Shown here piece after piece: positions 53,662-61,939 of a DNA stretch of 64,000 nucleotides; within the stretch, counting starts at the first letter, position 1; each line of letters opens with the position of its first letter. The notes below the pieces were generated by a model. That model was not told the DNA's origin. It saw nothing but the letters and a program-made list of their open reading frames with translations, and did no database searches. Location of the stretch: contig NZ_LN651337.1 of the NCBI RefSeq assembly GCF_000826145.2, positions 1,181,774-1,245,773 on the forward strand. The letters are read 5' to 3'. Origin of the DNA: Sporosarcina koreensis. Lineage in GTDB: Bacteria > Bacillota > Bacilli > Bacillales_A > Planococcaceae. A program made the translations under genes and the position numbers.

Positions 53662-53682
53662 AGGGTTCACGTCCTTGTGACC
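53662..53682 (-). promoter_or_regulatory. CsrA-type GGA hairpin in the hag leader
   Basis: Minus strand GGGTCAC-AAGGAC-GTG(A)ACCC: an unpaired AAGGA in the loop of a stem with one bulge, upstream of the AAGGAGG ribosome site, which supplies a second GGA. This is the two-site layout used by CsrA to block hag translation in B. subtilis. csrA and fliW are adjacent. Confidence 0.75.
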
Positions 53683-53747
53683 CGTTTGTTTTTTGTTTGC
53701 ATGATCGGGATGCCGGCCGAACCATCCTTCTCTTGCTTACAGTATTA

Positions 53748-53774
53748 GTATCGGAGGGGGTCCATTATTGTTTA
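53748..53774 (-). promoter_or_regulatory. SigD promoter of hag
   Basis: Minus strand TAAA, exactly 15 bases, TCCGATAC. Perfect -35 and two mismatches in the -10 (consensus GCCGATAT). It leaves a leader of about 100 bases containing the GGA hairpin. Confidence 0.8.
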
Positions 53775-53893
53775 GTGTTTTTCGAGAAAGATTTTGGATA
53801 TTTTTCTCTTTGTGGAGAGAGGGATAAATGCGGTTGCGGATTCGTGTACTTGGCACGTCTACTTTTCGACGGCGGGGGACAGTCTGCTGCTCC

Positions 53894-54226
53894 ATTCGCG
53901 TTCTTCCGCGAATTGGGCGGCAGCCTGGCATCCTTTGAATGGGAGAGCTGTCACACAGCGGGGTAGCCCCGCATATATAGTCCGGTGGTTTTGGCACGAA
54001 TGGGTTCTACTGTATGGTGCGCGTGGGTAGCAGCCCCACTCTACCCGGGTGGCTGTGCACGTCACAATTCGCGGAGGGACGCGAATGGATGTCGTGCAGC
54101 AGGCACCCTGGGGGGACGCTGGCGTGAGAATGTTGATAGTAGATGAAACTTTCACTCAACCCGGGTATCTGTGCATGTCCCAATTCGCGGTAGGACGCGA
54201 ATGGATGTCACGCACAGGTACCCTGG
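53894..54226. repeat. Three hairpin repeats sharing ATTCGCG-N6-CGCGAAT
   Basis: Core palindromes at 53894-53913, 54067-54086 and within 54153-54226. The last two are part of longer direct repeats (54037-54112 and 54153-54226) that each fold as one long imperfect hairpin: GGGTG/CACCC and GGGTA/TACCC at the base, CTG-TGCACG/CGTGCA-CAG type arms higher up, then the ATTCGCG core. Base changes in the arms tend to be matched on the other side. No coding sequence is present between hag and csrA. Confidence 0.8.
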
Positions 54227-54269
54227 AGCGAGCAGGAGTCATGCAAAGAAACTGATGATTGGAGGAAAA

Positions 54270-54298
54270 GAAAAAAGAGCCAGACGGGCTCTTTTTTT
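54270..54298 (-). terminator. Terminator of the csrA operon
   Basis: AAAAAAGAGCC and GGCTCTTTTTTT pair over AGAC. It overlaps the last bases of csrA and may act in both directions. Confidence 0.85.
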
Positions 54299-54515
54299 AG
54301 TTTTTTTTCAGTTGGTTGAAGAGGCTTAGGTCGATTTCGATGGCTTCGGTGTTGCTTTCGGAGATGGATTGTACCAGTTCGCCGCGCAGGATTTCGACGG
54401 ATTTGGGGGCTTCGATGCCGATGCGGACGGTGTCGCCTTTGATTTCGATGATTTTGAGTTCGATGTTGTCGCCGATTTTGATGGATTCGTTCGGTTTGCG
54501 GGAGAGGACGAGCAT
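54297..54515 (-). CDS. csrA: Carbon storage regulator / translational regulator CsrA
   Basis: 72 residues, starting MLVLSRKPNESI with the RNA-binding R44-region (RIGIEAPKSVEILRGEL). CsrA binds GGA hairpins. Its main known target in Bacilli is the hag leader, and this window contains such a hairpin. The start lies three bases after the fliW stop, and AAAGGGGG lies within fliW. Confidence 0.97.
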   Translation of the reverse strand: MLVLSRKPNESIKIGDNIELKIIEIKGDTVRIGIEAPKSVEILRGELVQSISESNTEAIEIDLSLFNQLKKN

Positions 54516-54516
54516 G

Positions 54517-54960
54517 TCAGCGGGCCCCCTTTTGTGCCGGCGAACCGATTGGTGTGCGCAGGCTGTAGCTGGTGTCGTTCAGGATCATCTGCTTGGCGGT
54601 GTGATTCTGGATGTTGAAGATGAGCGGCGCCTGCAGGTTGATGGTCGATGATTCGAACGGAGCTTTCATGGACATGACGGACAGGATCATGAGGTCTTCT
54701 TGGGTGTCGATGCCGAGCAGTTCGAGTGTCGGGTCGTCGATGGCGAATGAGTAGTCGCTGACGACGGTGTATGGGTTCGCGACGATGAGTGCGACGCCCG
54801 GTGTGTTCACAGACTGCATGACTTGGAAGCTGTCGTTGCCGTCGATCGGCAGGAGGACGAATGCAGTTTCGTCTTCGAGGCCGGGCAGTCCTTTCGGGAA
54901 TGTCCATTGCGTGAGTGTGTCCAGGTCGAGTTCGCCGTGGAATTTGGTCTGGATGGTCAT
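54517..54960 (-). CDS. fliW: Flagellar assembly factor FliW
   Basis: 147 residues of normal length, with FPKGLPGLEDETAFVLLP and a central SVNTPGVALIVANPYTVV. FliW binds either CsrA (blocking it) or flagellin. When flagellin is depleted by secretion FliW frees hag translation. Co-transcribed with csrA. GAAGGAGA precedes the ATG. Confidence 0.96.
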   Translation of the reverse strand: MTIQTKFHGELDLDTLTQWTFPKGLPGLEDETAFVLLPIDGNDSFQVMQSVNTPGVALIVANPYTVVSDYSFAIDDPTLELLGIDTQEDLMILSVMSMKAPFESSTINLQAPLIFNIQNHTAKQMILNDTSYSLRTPIGSPAQKGAR

Positions 54961-54985
54961 GCGGGTGTCTCCTTCGGTGTACGAA

Positions 54986-55540
54986 TTATCCTTTCCAGTC
55001 GATCTGGATGGATGGGTACTGTTCCATGGTGCCGGTCACTTTGCCGGGTGTGTACGTGTGGATCGGTTTGTTGACTTGGGTGTTGATGATCGGTTTCTGT
55101 GGTGTTGCGTTGATGGTCGTTGTGCCTGGTGTGATGCTCATCTGGATTTTGGAACGATCGCCGACGAAGCGGATGCCGAGCGGTGCGGGCGGCGGGCTGC
55201 CGTTCTGCTTGGCGATGGCGGGGATGGCGCCTCCACCATTCTCGATCTCCATCATCTGGCGTCCTTCTTCCGCCCGGCGGCCCGTGCCGTCAAGGCCTCC
55301 CTGCCGTCCTTGCTGCGCCCATTCCTGGGTGCGGCGGAATACGCTTTTCATGTCGACGTTCGCCCGAACTTCTGTCGTGTCGACGGATAGTTGCGGTCGG
55401 GTTGTGGAGATCTCCAAGGTCGCCGCAGGCTGCTGGATGTCGAGTGTCGCTTTCGGCTGTTCGATCTGCTGGATCGGTTTATCGACCTGCAAGCCGAGCC
55501 GGCCGGGTGTTGTCTGGATCTGCAGTTTCGGGATGTCCAA
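54986..55540 (-). CDS. DUF6470 family protein (YviE-like)
   Basis: 184 residues, likely TTG start at 55540 behind AAGGTG. Repeated short strands (PKLQIQTTPGRLGLQVDKP, then similar pairs) and a Gly/Pro-rich middle. This matches YviE, which lies between flgL and fliW in B. subtilis. Function unknown. A terminator separates it from flgL, so it may belong to the fliW-csrA unit. Confidence 0.85.
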   Translation of the reverse strand: MDIPKLQIQTTPGRLGLQVDKPIQQIEQPKATLDIQQPAATLEISTTRPQLSVDTTEVRANVDMKSVFRRTQEWAQQGRQGGLDGTGRRAEEGRQMMEIENGGGAIPAIAKQNGSPPPAPLGIRFVGDRSKIQMSITPGTTTINATPQKPIINTQVNKPIHTYTPGKVTGTMEQYPSIQIDWKG

Positions 55541-55566
55541 GGGAACACCTTCTTTCGGTGGCTATG

Positions 55567-55596
55567 AAAAATGCCAGGCACAAGAGTACCTGGCAC
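55567..55596 (-). terminator. Terminator after flgL
   Basis: Minus strand TGCCAGG and CCTGGCA, with inner pairing, followed by TTTTTC. The TGCCAGGCAC-type sequence is a common intergenic repeat in Bacillales. Confidence 0.78.
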
Positions 55597-55610
55597 GCTC
55601 GTGCGGTTGG

Positions 55611-56504
55611 TTATCGGAGGAAGTCGACCAGCGACGGTTGGATGATACGCGCGCCTGCCGCGAGGGCAGCCCGGCTGACCGACTCCTGGGTGATGAGTTC
55701 GGTGATGACTTTCTCGATGTCCACATCTTCGTTCTGCGACATCTGCTTCTTCGCGATGCCGACTTGCGATTCGAGACGGTTATTCATGAGCTCGGCGCGG
55801 TTCTGGCGCGCACCAAGGTCGGCACGTTCTTCGAGGACCGAATCCATCATCTTATCGATATCACCGATCGAGTTTTCAAAGGTGGCGGTACTGCCCTTGA
55901 AACCATCAAACATGGCGTCGATCTTTTTGAACATGGCAGCGGCTTTTTTTGAATTGACATTCAACTGGACGCCGTCAAATACATCAATATTTATATCTGA
56001 TTCAAAAGCCGTTGGCTCTCCAACAAAACCAGTATCTGTGCTCAATGTCGGGAAGCCATCTTTAGTAACTAGTGCTGTTCCCGTTTTTGTGCCACTGAAG
56101 ATATATTTGTCGCCAACTTTTGTGTTGGCAATATCTCGAATTTGTTGCTGTAGCTGATCTAACTCAACCTTGATTTTTTCCCTATCACCATCTGTCATGG
56201 AACCAGAATTCGATATGTTTGTCGCAAGTTCTTTCGCCCGGTGCAGCGCTTCTCCGACTTTGTCGAGGGCGTCATCGGAGCTGTCGAGCCAGTTGTTCAC
56301 TTCGCCGAGGTTCCGTTGGTACTGTTCAACTTTGTCGACCTGTGTCCGGTACGCAAGTCCGCGCATGGCGACGACCGGATCGTCGGATGGGCGGGAGACT
56401 TTCTTCTGGCTCGTGAGCTGTTCATTCAGCTTGCCCATCTTATTGTAGTTGGTCGTCAAGTTGCGGAGCATGTTATTGGAAAGCATGGATTGGGTTACAC
56501 GCAT
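55611..56504 (-). CDS. flgL: Hook-filament junction protein FlgL
   Basis: 297 residues. The N-terminus MRVTQSMLSNNMLRNL and the C-terminus with ITELITQESVSRAALAAGARII are typical. Variable middle region is AT-rich (about 55980-56200). Second hook-associated protein, between FlgK and filament. GAGGAGG precedes the ATG. Confidence 0.95.
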   Translation of the reverse strand: MRVTQSMLSNNMLRNLTTNYNKMGKLNEQLTSQKKVSRPSDDPVVAMRGLAYRTQVDKVEQYQRNLGEVNNWLDSSDDALDKVGEALHRAKELATNISNSGSMTDGDREKIKVELDQLQQQIRDIANTKVGDKYIFSGTKTGTALVTKDGFPTLSTDTGFVGEPTAFESDINIDVFDGVQLNVNSKKAAAMFKKIDAMFDGFKGSTATFENSIGDIDKMMDSVLEERADLGARQNRAELMNNRLESQVGIAKKQMSQNEDVDIEKVITELITQESVSRAALAAGARIIQPSLVDFLR

Positions 56505-56519
56505 TGCTAGTCCTCCTCA

Positions 56520-58055
56520 TTATCTGCCGACGACGCCCATGCCGTTGATGATCTTGTCGAGCGTTTCGTCGACGACGGTGATCATCCGGGCGGACGCGTT
56601 GTACGCCTGTTGGAACTTGATCATGTCGGTCATTTCTTCGTCGAGTGATACGGAGCTGATCGAGGCACGGCGGTTCTCGACAGATTTCAACAGTGTTTCC
56701 GAGTTGAACTGCATTTTGGCTGCCTGTTCGCCGTCGACGCCGAGCTGACCGATGATTCCTTGGAAGTAGGTTTGAATGGTGGCGCCGTCCAGGTCTACGT
56801 CTTTGCTGAATTGGATATTGCCAAGTTTTTTGGCGTTGTCGCCATTCCCTTCTTCATCAGCACGGCTGGAAGCTGCAATCAGCGAGGAATCTTGAATGAT
56901 CGCATCACTCACTTTCATGTTGCCTGCCTTAATACCAGAAGGGACTTCTTTGAAGAATGCTGTGTTGGTTGTATTAGTATTATCGCCAATTCCGAAGCCT
57001 TCTTTATGGACTTTATTGAAAGCTTTCACAAATTCCGCAGCCATGCGGTCAATTTTTCCGATCATCTCCGGCAGCAGGCCTTTCGTTCCCTCACCACTTT
57101 GATAGCCAAACGTGTTGACTAAAGATTTGATAATGCCTGTGTCTTTCATATCGCTTGGTGTTAATTCGTAATTTATAGCTTGCCCGTTCGTATCTATAGC
57201 AGGAAATGAGATGGATTTAAATGTCTGTTGATCACCTGTTCCATTAAAATTCACAGTCATGTCGGCAGCATTAGCGCCTTCAACAATCAATAGTTCTTTA
57301 TCTTTATTGGACTTCAAAATAATTGTAACTGAGCCTTCCGCCACTTTCGAAGCATTTCCGCCAGACGGTACGTTTTTCACTTCAATCGGAAGGTAAGTAG
57401 CCAATTGATCGATCAGTACATCACGAGCGTCGTAGAGATCGTTTGGCACGTAACCATTCGGCTCGATACTGGAAATTTGCTGATTCAGACCGGCAATTTG
57501 CTTCAGGATCGAATTGATATCCTTCTCGGCAATATCGAATTCCTGCTTTGTACCTTCTTTCAACTTGTTCAAAGAGCTACTCATTTCATTGAATGAGTCT
57601 GCCACCGCAATCCCGCGCTCGACGACCACTTTCCGGGTCCCTCCGTTCTCCGGATGCGTCGCAAGATCCTGCAGGCTGCCCCAGAACTGGCTGAGGGATT
57701 TCTGCAGTCCGTATTCGGAGGGTTCGTTCATGATGTCCTCGATCTGTCCGATTGATTTGGAGCGGGCGTCCCAGTAGCCGAGTCTGTTCGTTTCGCCGCG
57801 GTACTGCTGATCGACGAACGAGTCACGGATGCGCTGGATGGAACCGGCTTCGACCCCGGTGCCGAGGAAGCCGGGCATCGTGCCGGCGTTCAGGCCGACG
57901 CCCGGGAAGCCGGCCGTGGCCCGCATGTTGACGCGCTGACGCGTGTAGCCGAGTGTGTTCGCGTTGTCGATGTTATGCCCTGTCGTATAAAGAGCGGACT
58001 GCTGGGTCTGCAGGCCGCGTTTGCTTGTTTCGAGTCCCATGAATGTGGACCGCAT
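56520..58055 (-). CDS. flgK: Hook-associated protein 1 FlgK
   Basis: 511 residues, N-terminus FMGLETSKRGLQTQQSALYTTGHNI and C-terminus YNASARMITVVDETLDKIINGMG. Both helices of the D0 domain are intact. The region between (57100-57560) is AT-rich, as in flgL, fliD and hag. AGGGGGA precedes the ATG. Part of the flgM-flgN-flgK-flgL operon. Confidence 0.95.
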   Translation of the reverse strand: MRSTFMGLETSKRGLQTQQSALYTTGHNIDNANTLGYTRQRVNMRATAGFPGVGLNAGTMPGFLGTGVEAGSIQRIRDSFVDQQYRGETNRLGYWDARSKSIGQIEDIMNEPSEYGLQKSLSQFWGSLQDLATHPENGGTRKVVVERGIAVADSFNEMSSSLNKLKEGTKQEFDIAEKDINSILKQIAGLNQQISSIEPNGYVPNDLYDARDVLIDQLATYLPIEVKNVPSGGNASKVAEGSVTIILKSNKDKELLIVEGANAADMTVNFNGTGDQQTFKSISFPAIDTNGQAINYELTPSDMKDTGIIKSLVNTFGYQSGEGTKGLLPEMIGKIDRMAAEFVKAFNKVHKEGFGIGDNTNTTNTAFFKEVPSGIKAGNMKVSDAIIQDSSLIAASSRADEEGNGDNAKKLGNIQFSKDVDLDGATIQTYFQGIIGQLGVDGEQAAKMQFNSETLLKSVENRRASISSVSLDEEMTDMIKFQQAYNASARMITVVDETLDKIINGMGVVGR

Positions 58056-58068
58056 GTGGATGTCCCCC

Positions 58069-58566
58069 TCAGGCGTGCGAGTCGAACGACGTCAGGTCGG
58101 ATGATTTCGCGTTGCCTTGGATTTCTTTTTTTGTGTAGTTGACGGAGTCCGTTCGGGGACGGACCGCGTCCAGCGAAAGATTCACGAATTGAAGCGATTG
58201 GTACGTGAGCTTCTGGTTCAGGTCGTTCTGCCATTTCAATTCATGAATCGCTTGCAGGAGACGGTCCTTCGCCTCCTTGAGCCGTGTGTGATCGGGCTCT
58301 TGTGTGAGTTCGAGTACGTCGCTGATGGACGGTTTGAGCGGTACGGGACGTCCTTGTTCCGTGAAGAAGCGGATGACCGCCTGCTCGCGCGCGTTGTCGG
58401 TCTGCAGTATGGCAGCGAGGTGCGCCTGCTCGTCTTTCAGCAGCTGGTCGAGCGCGCTGATGTCGTTCTGTTTGATGCGGTTCGTCTTGTCGTTAGCGAT
58501 GCGCAGCAGGCTCCTATGCAGTTTTTCGAGCTGGTCCATGTTGGTGAGGATCGCTTCCAGTGTCAT
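58069..58566 (-). CDS. flgN: FlgN family export chaperone for FlgK/FlgL
   Basis: 165 residues, helical, with the YvyG/FlgN layout (MTLEAILTNMDQLEKLHRSLL and a long charged coil). It escorts FlgK and FlgL to the export apparatus. Identity is supported by position between flgM and flgK. Confidence 0.9.
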   Translation of the reverse strand: MTLEAILTNMDQLEKLHRSLLRIANDKTNRIKQNDISALDQLLKDEQAHLAAILQTDNAREQAVIRFFTEQGRPVPLKPSISDVLELTQEPDHTRLKEAKDRLLQAIHELKWQNDLNQKLTYQSLQFVNLSLDAVRPRTDSVNYTKKEIQGNAKSSDLTSFDSHA

Positions 58567-58602
58567 GGGGTTCCCTGCTTTCTTTGGTGTGATGACTGCG
58601 CG

Positions 58603-58872
58603 TTACGCTTTCGGGTGGAAGTAGCCGATCAGATCCGAAGCGAGCTGTTCCGCGTCGACTTTGTAGGTGCCGGCCTGGATCTGCGCTTTGAGTGCACTGA
58701 CTTTGTCGCTGCGCTGGGCTGCGATCGGGCTCGGTTCGGACAGTTTTTTTGCTTCTTTTGAAATCTGGAGGCTGTCTGATGGTACTGCTTCCTGCATTTT
58801 CACTTGCTCGGCTTTGGTCTGGTTGGCCCGGTACGGGTTGACCTGCTGCACGTGGTGGTTGTTGATTTTCAT
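58603..58872 (-). CDS. flgM: Anti-sigma-D factor FlgM
   Basis: 89 residues, MKINNHHVQQVNPYRANQ at the front and a C-terminal SigD-binding part VSALKAQIQAGTYKVDAEQLASDLIG. FlgM holds SigD inactive until the hook-basal body is complete. AAAGGGG precedes the ATG. A weak SigD-like sequence (TCCGAAAT at 58914-58921) lies upstream but its -35 spacing is off by one or two. Confidence 0.94.
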   Translation of the reverse strand: MKINNHHVQQVNPYRANQTKAEQVKMQEAVPSDSLQISKEAKKLSEPSPIAAQRSDKVSALKAQIQAGTYKVDAEQLASDLIGYFHPKA

Positions 58873-59067
58873 TGGTTCTCGCCCCTTTCCTGTAATAATG
58901 GCTGTTACTTACTATTTCGGACGGATTGCCGGGTTTTAAAGGGTCTTTCGTACGAAATGTGTTCACAAGGTTACCTAATTCGTGATACCTATCACTTTGT
59001 TAGCGCTTTACAACTTGTCATAATTTCTTTCTTGAAAAAAACCAGAGTGTTGCGTATGCACGTTGAT

Positions 59068-59378
59068 CTGCGTTTCGGGCGGACGCTTTCCGCGGGCATG
59101 GCTTCAGCCTCCTCACTTCGCTACGCTTCGTTGCGGGGTCTTCAGCTCATTCTTTTCCCGCAGGAGTCGCCGCCCTGCACTCCGATCAACTCAGTGATGT
59201 TCATTGAACTTTATTTTGCCGCCTTGGCTTATTAACTGACTGTCTTCAATGAAGTGAGCAGGCCGGAGCAGAAGGCGTCGACTCCTGGGGGATCAGCGCA
59301 GTCCGAAGACCCCGCAGGAGCGCAGCGACGAGGAGGCTGAGGACAAGCCCCCCGGAAAGCGTACGCCTGGAGCGCAGG
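59068..59378. repeat. Long imperfect inverted repeat between flgM and yvyF
   Basis: Left arm 59068-59184 and right arm 59264-59378 are imperfect reverse complements: left contains GGACGCTTTCCG, CAGCCTCCTC, GCGGGGTCTTC and CAGGAGTCG in order, and the right arm contains their complements in reverse order. The 80-base centre is unrelated. Elements with 'GGCGGACGCTTTCCG' are scattered in many Bacillaceae genomes. No ORF inside is credible. Confidence 0.82.
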
Positions 59379-59411
59379 CCGGCGGGCTTTGTTTATCCCC
59401 TCTCCCCATTA

Positions 59412-59460
59412 TAAAAAGACTGCCTCGGAAAGTCAGGTGCGGACTCTTTGGCAGTCTTTG
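59412..59460 (-). terminator. Terminator of the comF-yvyF unit
   Basis: Minus strand AAAGACTGCC ... GGCAGTCTTTTT, with an inner hairpin. It ends at the yvyF stop. Confidence 0.82.
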
Positions 59461-59462
59461 GG

Positions 59463-59879
59463 TCAGCGCGGTTTGCGGCTGGAGAGGTAGGTGGCCTGGT
59501 CGTTCTGTTTGATCGCTTCGCGGAATTCGGTGGCCGCTTCGAACGTCTTCAGGTCCTGTTTGAGGTCGGCGGTGCATGTGTCGCACAGCTTGCCTTTCGT
59601 CGTCAGCGCGCCGCAGTTGTCGCATGGGTAGCCGAGGTTCGGGAACATGGCGGGCTGGAGCCGGCCTTTTCGCACCCATTTGTGCAGCATCGACTCCGTC
59701 GCGTCGGTCATTTCGACGATGCGCTCGATCGTCGCGGCGCGGTTTTCGCGCTTGCGCAGGAAGCGGTACACCTCTTCGTAGATCTTCTCCTCGTTCATGC
59801 CACAGCGGTGGCATACTTCCCGTACGCCGGTGTAGTTGAAGAACTCGCCGCATGACGGGCAGTTTCGCAGTTCTGCCAT
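59463..59879 (-). CDS. yvyF: YvyF family flagellar operon protein
   Basis: 138 residues with two zinc-ribbon pairs (CPSCGEFF with CHRCG, and CDNCGALT with CDTC) around a helical MerR-like segment (IERIVEMTDATESMLHKWVRKGRL). This is the YvyF family, always found near flgM or comF. Exact role unknown. AGGAGG precedes the ATG. Confidence 0.9.
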   Translation of the reverse strand: MAELRNCPSCGEFFNYTGVREVCHRCGMNEEKIYEEVYRFLRKRENRAATIERIVEMTDATESMLHKWVRKGRLQPAMFPNLGYPCDNCGALTTKGKLCDTCTADLKQDLKTFEAATEFREAIKQNDQATYLSSRKPR

Positions 59880-59920
59880 ATCGTTTCCTCCTAGTTCAGT
59901 TCAAGTCAGTTTTCATACGT

Positions 59921-60535
59921 TCATTTCTGTACGGACCGGATGAGCGTGACGGCTTCGACGCGCACAGCGCCTGCGTCCTTCAGCAGTTGCGCGGCCTGGC
60001 GCAGTGTCGTGCCCGTCGTGTAGATGTCGTCGACGAGCCGGTACGTCACCGGCTCGATGACCGCTCCCGGCTTCAGGCGGAACAGCGGCTCCATCGCCAG
60101 CCGTTCGCGCCGGTTCTTCTCGCCCATGACGGCGAGCGTGCGTTTCTCGAGCAGCTGCCGGAACGGACGCTTCGAACGGTCGAGCAGCGTGTCGACGTGG
60201 GCGAATGTGCGCTCCACGGCGCGCTCGGGATGCATCGGAATCGGTACGATGATGTCTTCGCCGCTGAGTGCTTTGTTCAAATCCTCCGCAAAGATGTCCG
60301 CGAGTGCAACGTCCTGCAGGAACTTGTACTGGTGCAGCCAGTCGCGCATTGGTTCATCATACGCGTACAGCGAATGGACGCGGTCGAGCACGGTGCCTTC
60401 TTCTATTATGTCGGCGCGGACGAAGCGATTTGAACAGCCGTCACAAAGTGTCTTCTTCTTTTCGAGATTGAGCAGCGTCTGCCAGGACAGGACGGTGCCG
60501 ATCGGCTTCATGCACAGCAGGCATACGGTCGTCAT
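59921..60535 (-). CDS. comFC: Competence protein ComFC
   Basis: 204 residues. N-terminal zinc cysteines (CLLCMKP, CDGC) and the phosphoribosyl-transferase loop RLVDDIYTTGTTLRQ. Start at 60535 overlaps the comFA stop (ATGA). ComFC supports uptake or handling of transforming DNA. A longer upstream frame is antisense-type noise within comFA. comFB is missing between the two genes. Confidence 0.93.
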   Translation of the reverse strand: MTTVCLLCMKPIGTVLSWQTLLNLEKKKTLCDGCSNRFVRADIIEEGTVLDRVHSLYAYDEPMRDWLHQYKFLQDVALADIFAEDLNKALSGEDIIVPIPMHPERAVERTFAHVDTLLDRSKRPFRQLLEKRTLAVMGEKNRRERLAMEPLFRLKPGAVIEPVTYRLVDDIYTTGTTLRQAAQLLKDAGAVRVEAVTLIRSVQK

Positions 60536-61908
60536 CGGGTCCCTCCTCTGTTGAGCCGGTCGATCTCGCGTTTCGCGGCGTCCATCGCGTAGCTGATGCC
60601 GTCGTGGAACAGGACGAAGTCGCCGGCTGGGAAGTCGACGTTTCTGCCGACACGGCCGCCGATCTGGACGAGTGCGCCCCGGTCGAAGATGCCCTGTTCG
60701 GCGCCGACGACGGCGACTTGGACATTTTTGATCGTGATACCGCGCTCGAGGATCGTTGTCGTCAGCAGTCCCGGGATTTTCCCTGCCCGCAGGTCTTTGA
60801 CGTGCTCTTTCCGGTCGGGATGAGCTGAATGGACGGCACGGATCCGGTCGTCGAGTGCTCGGATGAGAGGTTCGGCTGTCGTCATGAGATCGATTTCGTG
60901 GAAGAAAATGAGGAACGGTTCTTCGCGGTCGAGACGGTCTTTGATCCACTCCTGAAGCGGTTTCGGGATACGGCCTTTCTTCAATTGCTTGGCATAGTTC
61001 CAGAGCGGAGCGTTGCGCGGCGCGGGCAGCGGGTGGCCGTGGTAGCGCCGGTGGATTGTCGAAACTGCGCAGGTCTTGCGGACTTGCGCGAGCAGCCTGT
61101 CGGACGGTGTCGCAGTTACGAAATGGATCGGTGCACCATGTTTCGCCGCTTTTCGCACGGCGTGCTGCAGGGTTGCTTCCGCGGTGTACGGGAAGGCGTC
61201 GGCTTCATCGACAAAGATCACGTCGAATGCTTTATCGAACCGGTATAGCTGGTGAGTGGTCGCAAGGATCAGCTGGGCGTCGAAGCGTTTGACGTCCGCG
61301 CCGCCATAGAGCGCTTCGACGACGGTGTCAGGAAACGCAGCTTTCAGACGAGGTTCAAGTTCCAGAATAACGTCGACGCGTGGCGCTGCGAGGCAGACGC
61401 GATGCCCTTTCGACAGCGCCCGGTGGATCGGTTCGAACAGGATCTCCGTCTTCCCCGAGCCGCACACGGCGTGGATCAGGTGCGGCCGCTTCAGTTCCGT
61501 GCTTTCGTGCAGTTCGTCGGACGCTTTCTGCTGGTGCGGTGTCAAGGTACCCGCCCAGGCGAGTGCGTGCTCCGTCGGATAGTCCGATGGCGGCCCGCTC
61601 CAGCGGATGAGTTCCGTACAGCACGACACGCGCCCCATCTGCAGGCAGTTGCGGCAGTAGGCGCACGGGCCGCCGCAGGCGAGGCAGCTGAATTGCGTGA
61701 AGAGATTCGGGTTTTCATTCTCACAGCGATTGCATTTGCACTCCTGTTGGCCGATACGGTTTTTTGACATTGCGACGCCGTCCTGGACGGAGATGAAGCC
61801 CTGTTCGATATGACTATCGATCTGTTCACGCAAAAAAGGGGTGTGCAGACGCAGCCAGACGCGGCCGTCGAGGAAGTCCCTGACGGCCGGATCGAATGCT
61901 TTGTTCAT
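60532..61908 (-). CDS. comFA: Competence DNA-uptake helicase ComFA
   Basis: 458 residues from ATG at 61908, behind AAGGGG. A four-cysteine zinc region (CKCNRC ... CLACGGPCAYC) precedes the helicase core: Walker A VCGSGKTE, Walker B FVDEADAF, and VTATPSD (motif III). The C-terminal helicase lobe has GRVGRNVD. ComFA is the cytoplasmic motor proposed to pull single-stranded DNA through ComEC. It heads the operon. Confidence 0.95.
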   Translation of the reverse strand: MNKAFDPAVRDFLDGRVWLRLHTPFLREQIDSHIEQGFISVQDGVAMSKNRIGQQECKCNRCENENPNLFTQFSCLACGGPCAYCRNCLQMGRVSCCTELIRWSGPPSDYPTEHALAWAGTLTPHQQKASDELHESTELKRPHLIHAVCGSGKTEILFEPIHRALSKGHRVCLAAPRVDVILELEPRLKAAFPDTVVEALYGGADVKRFDAQLILATTHQLYRFDKAFDVIFVDEADAFPYTAEATLQHAVRKAAKHGAPIHFVTATPSDRLLAQVRKTCAVSTIHRRYHGHPLPAPRNAPLWNYAKQLKKGRIPKPLQEWIKDRLDREEPFLIFFHEIDLMTTAEPLIRALDDRIRAVHSAHPDRKEHVKDLRAGKIPGLLTTTILERGITIKNVQVAVVGAEQGIFDRGALVQIGGRVGRNVDFPAGDFVLFHDGISYAMDAAKREIDRLNRGGTR

Positions 61909-61939
61909 CCGCAACACCCCTTGTCTGTTCAGTTGTCAA

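Noticed and set aside
53750-54297. Small genes between hag and csrA
   Set aside because: The frames follow hairpin repeats and lack ribosome sites.
60536-60949. N-terminal extension of comFC
   Set aside because: It lies within comFA in another frame and is Arg/Pro-rich. The ATGA overlap at 60535 is the expected coupled start.
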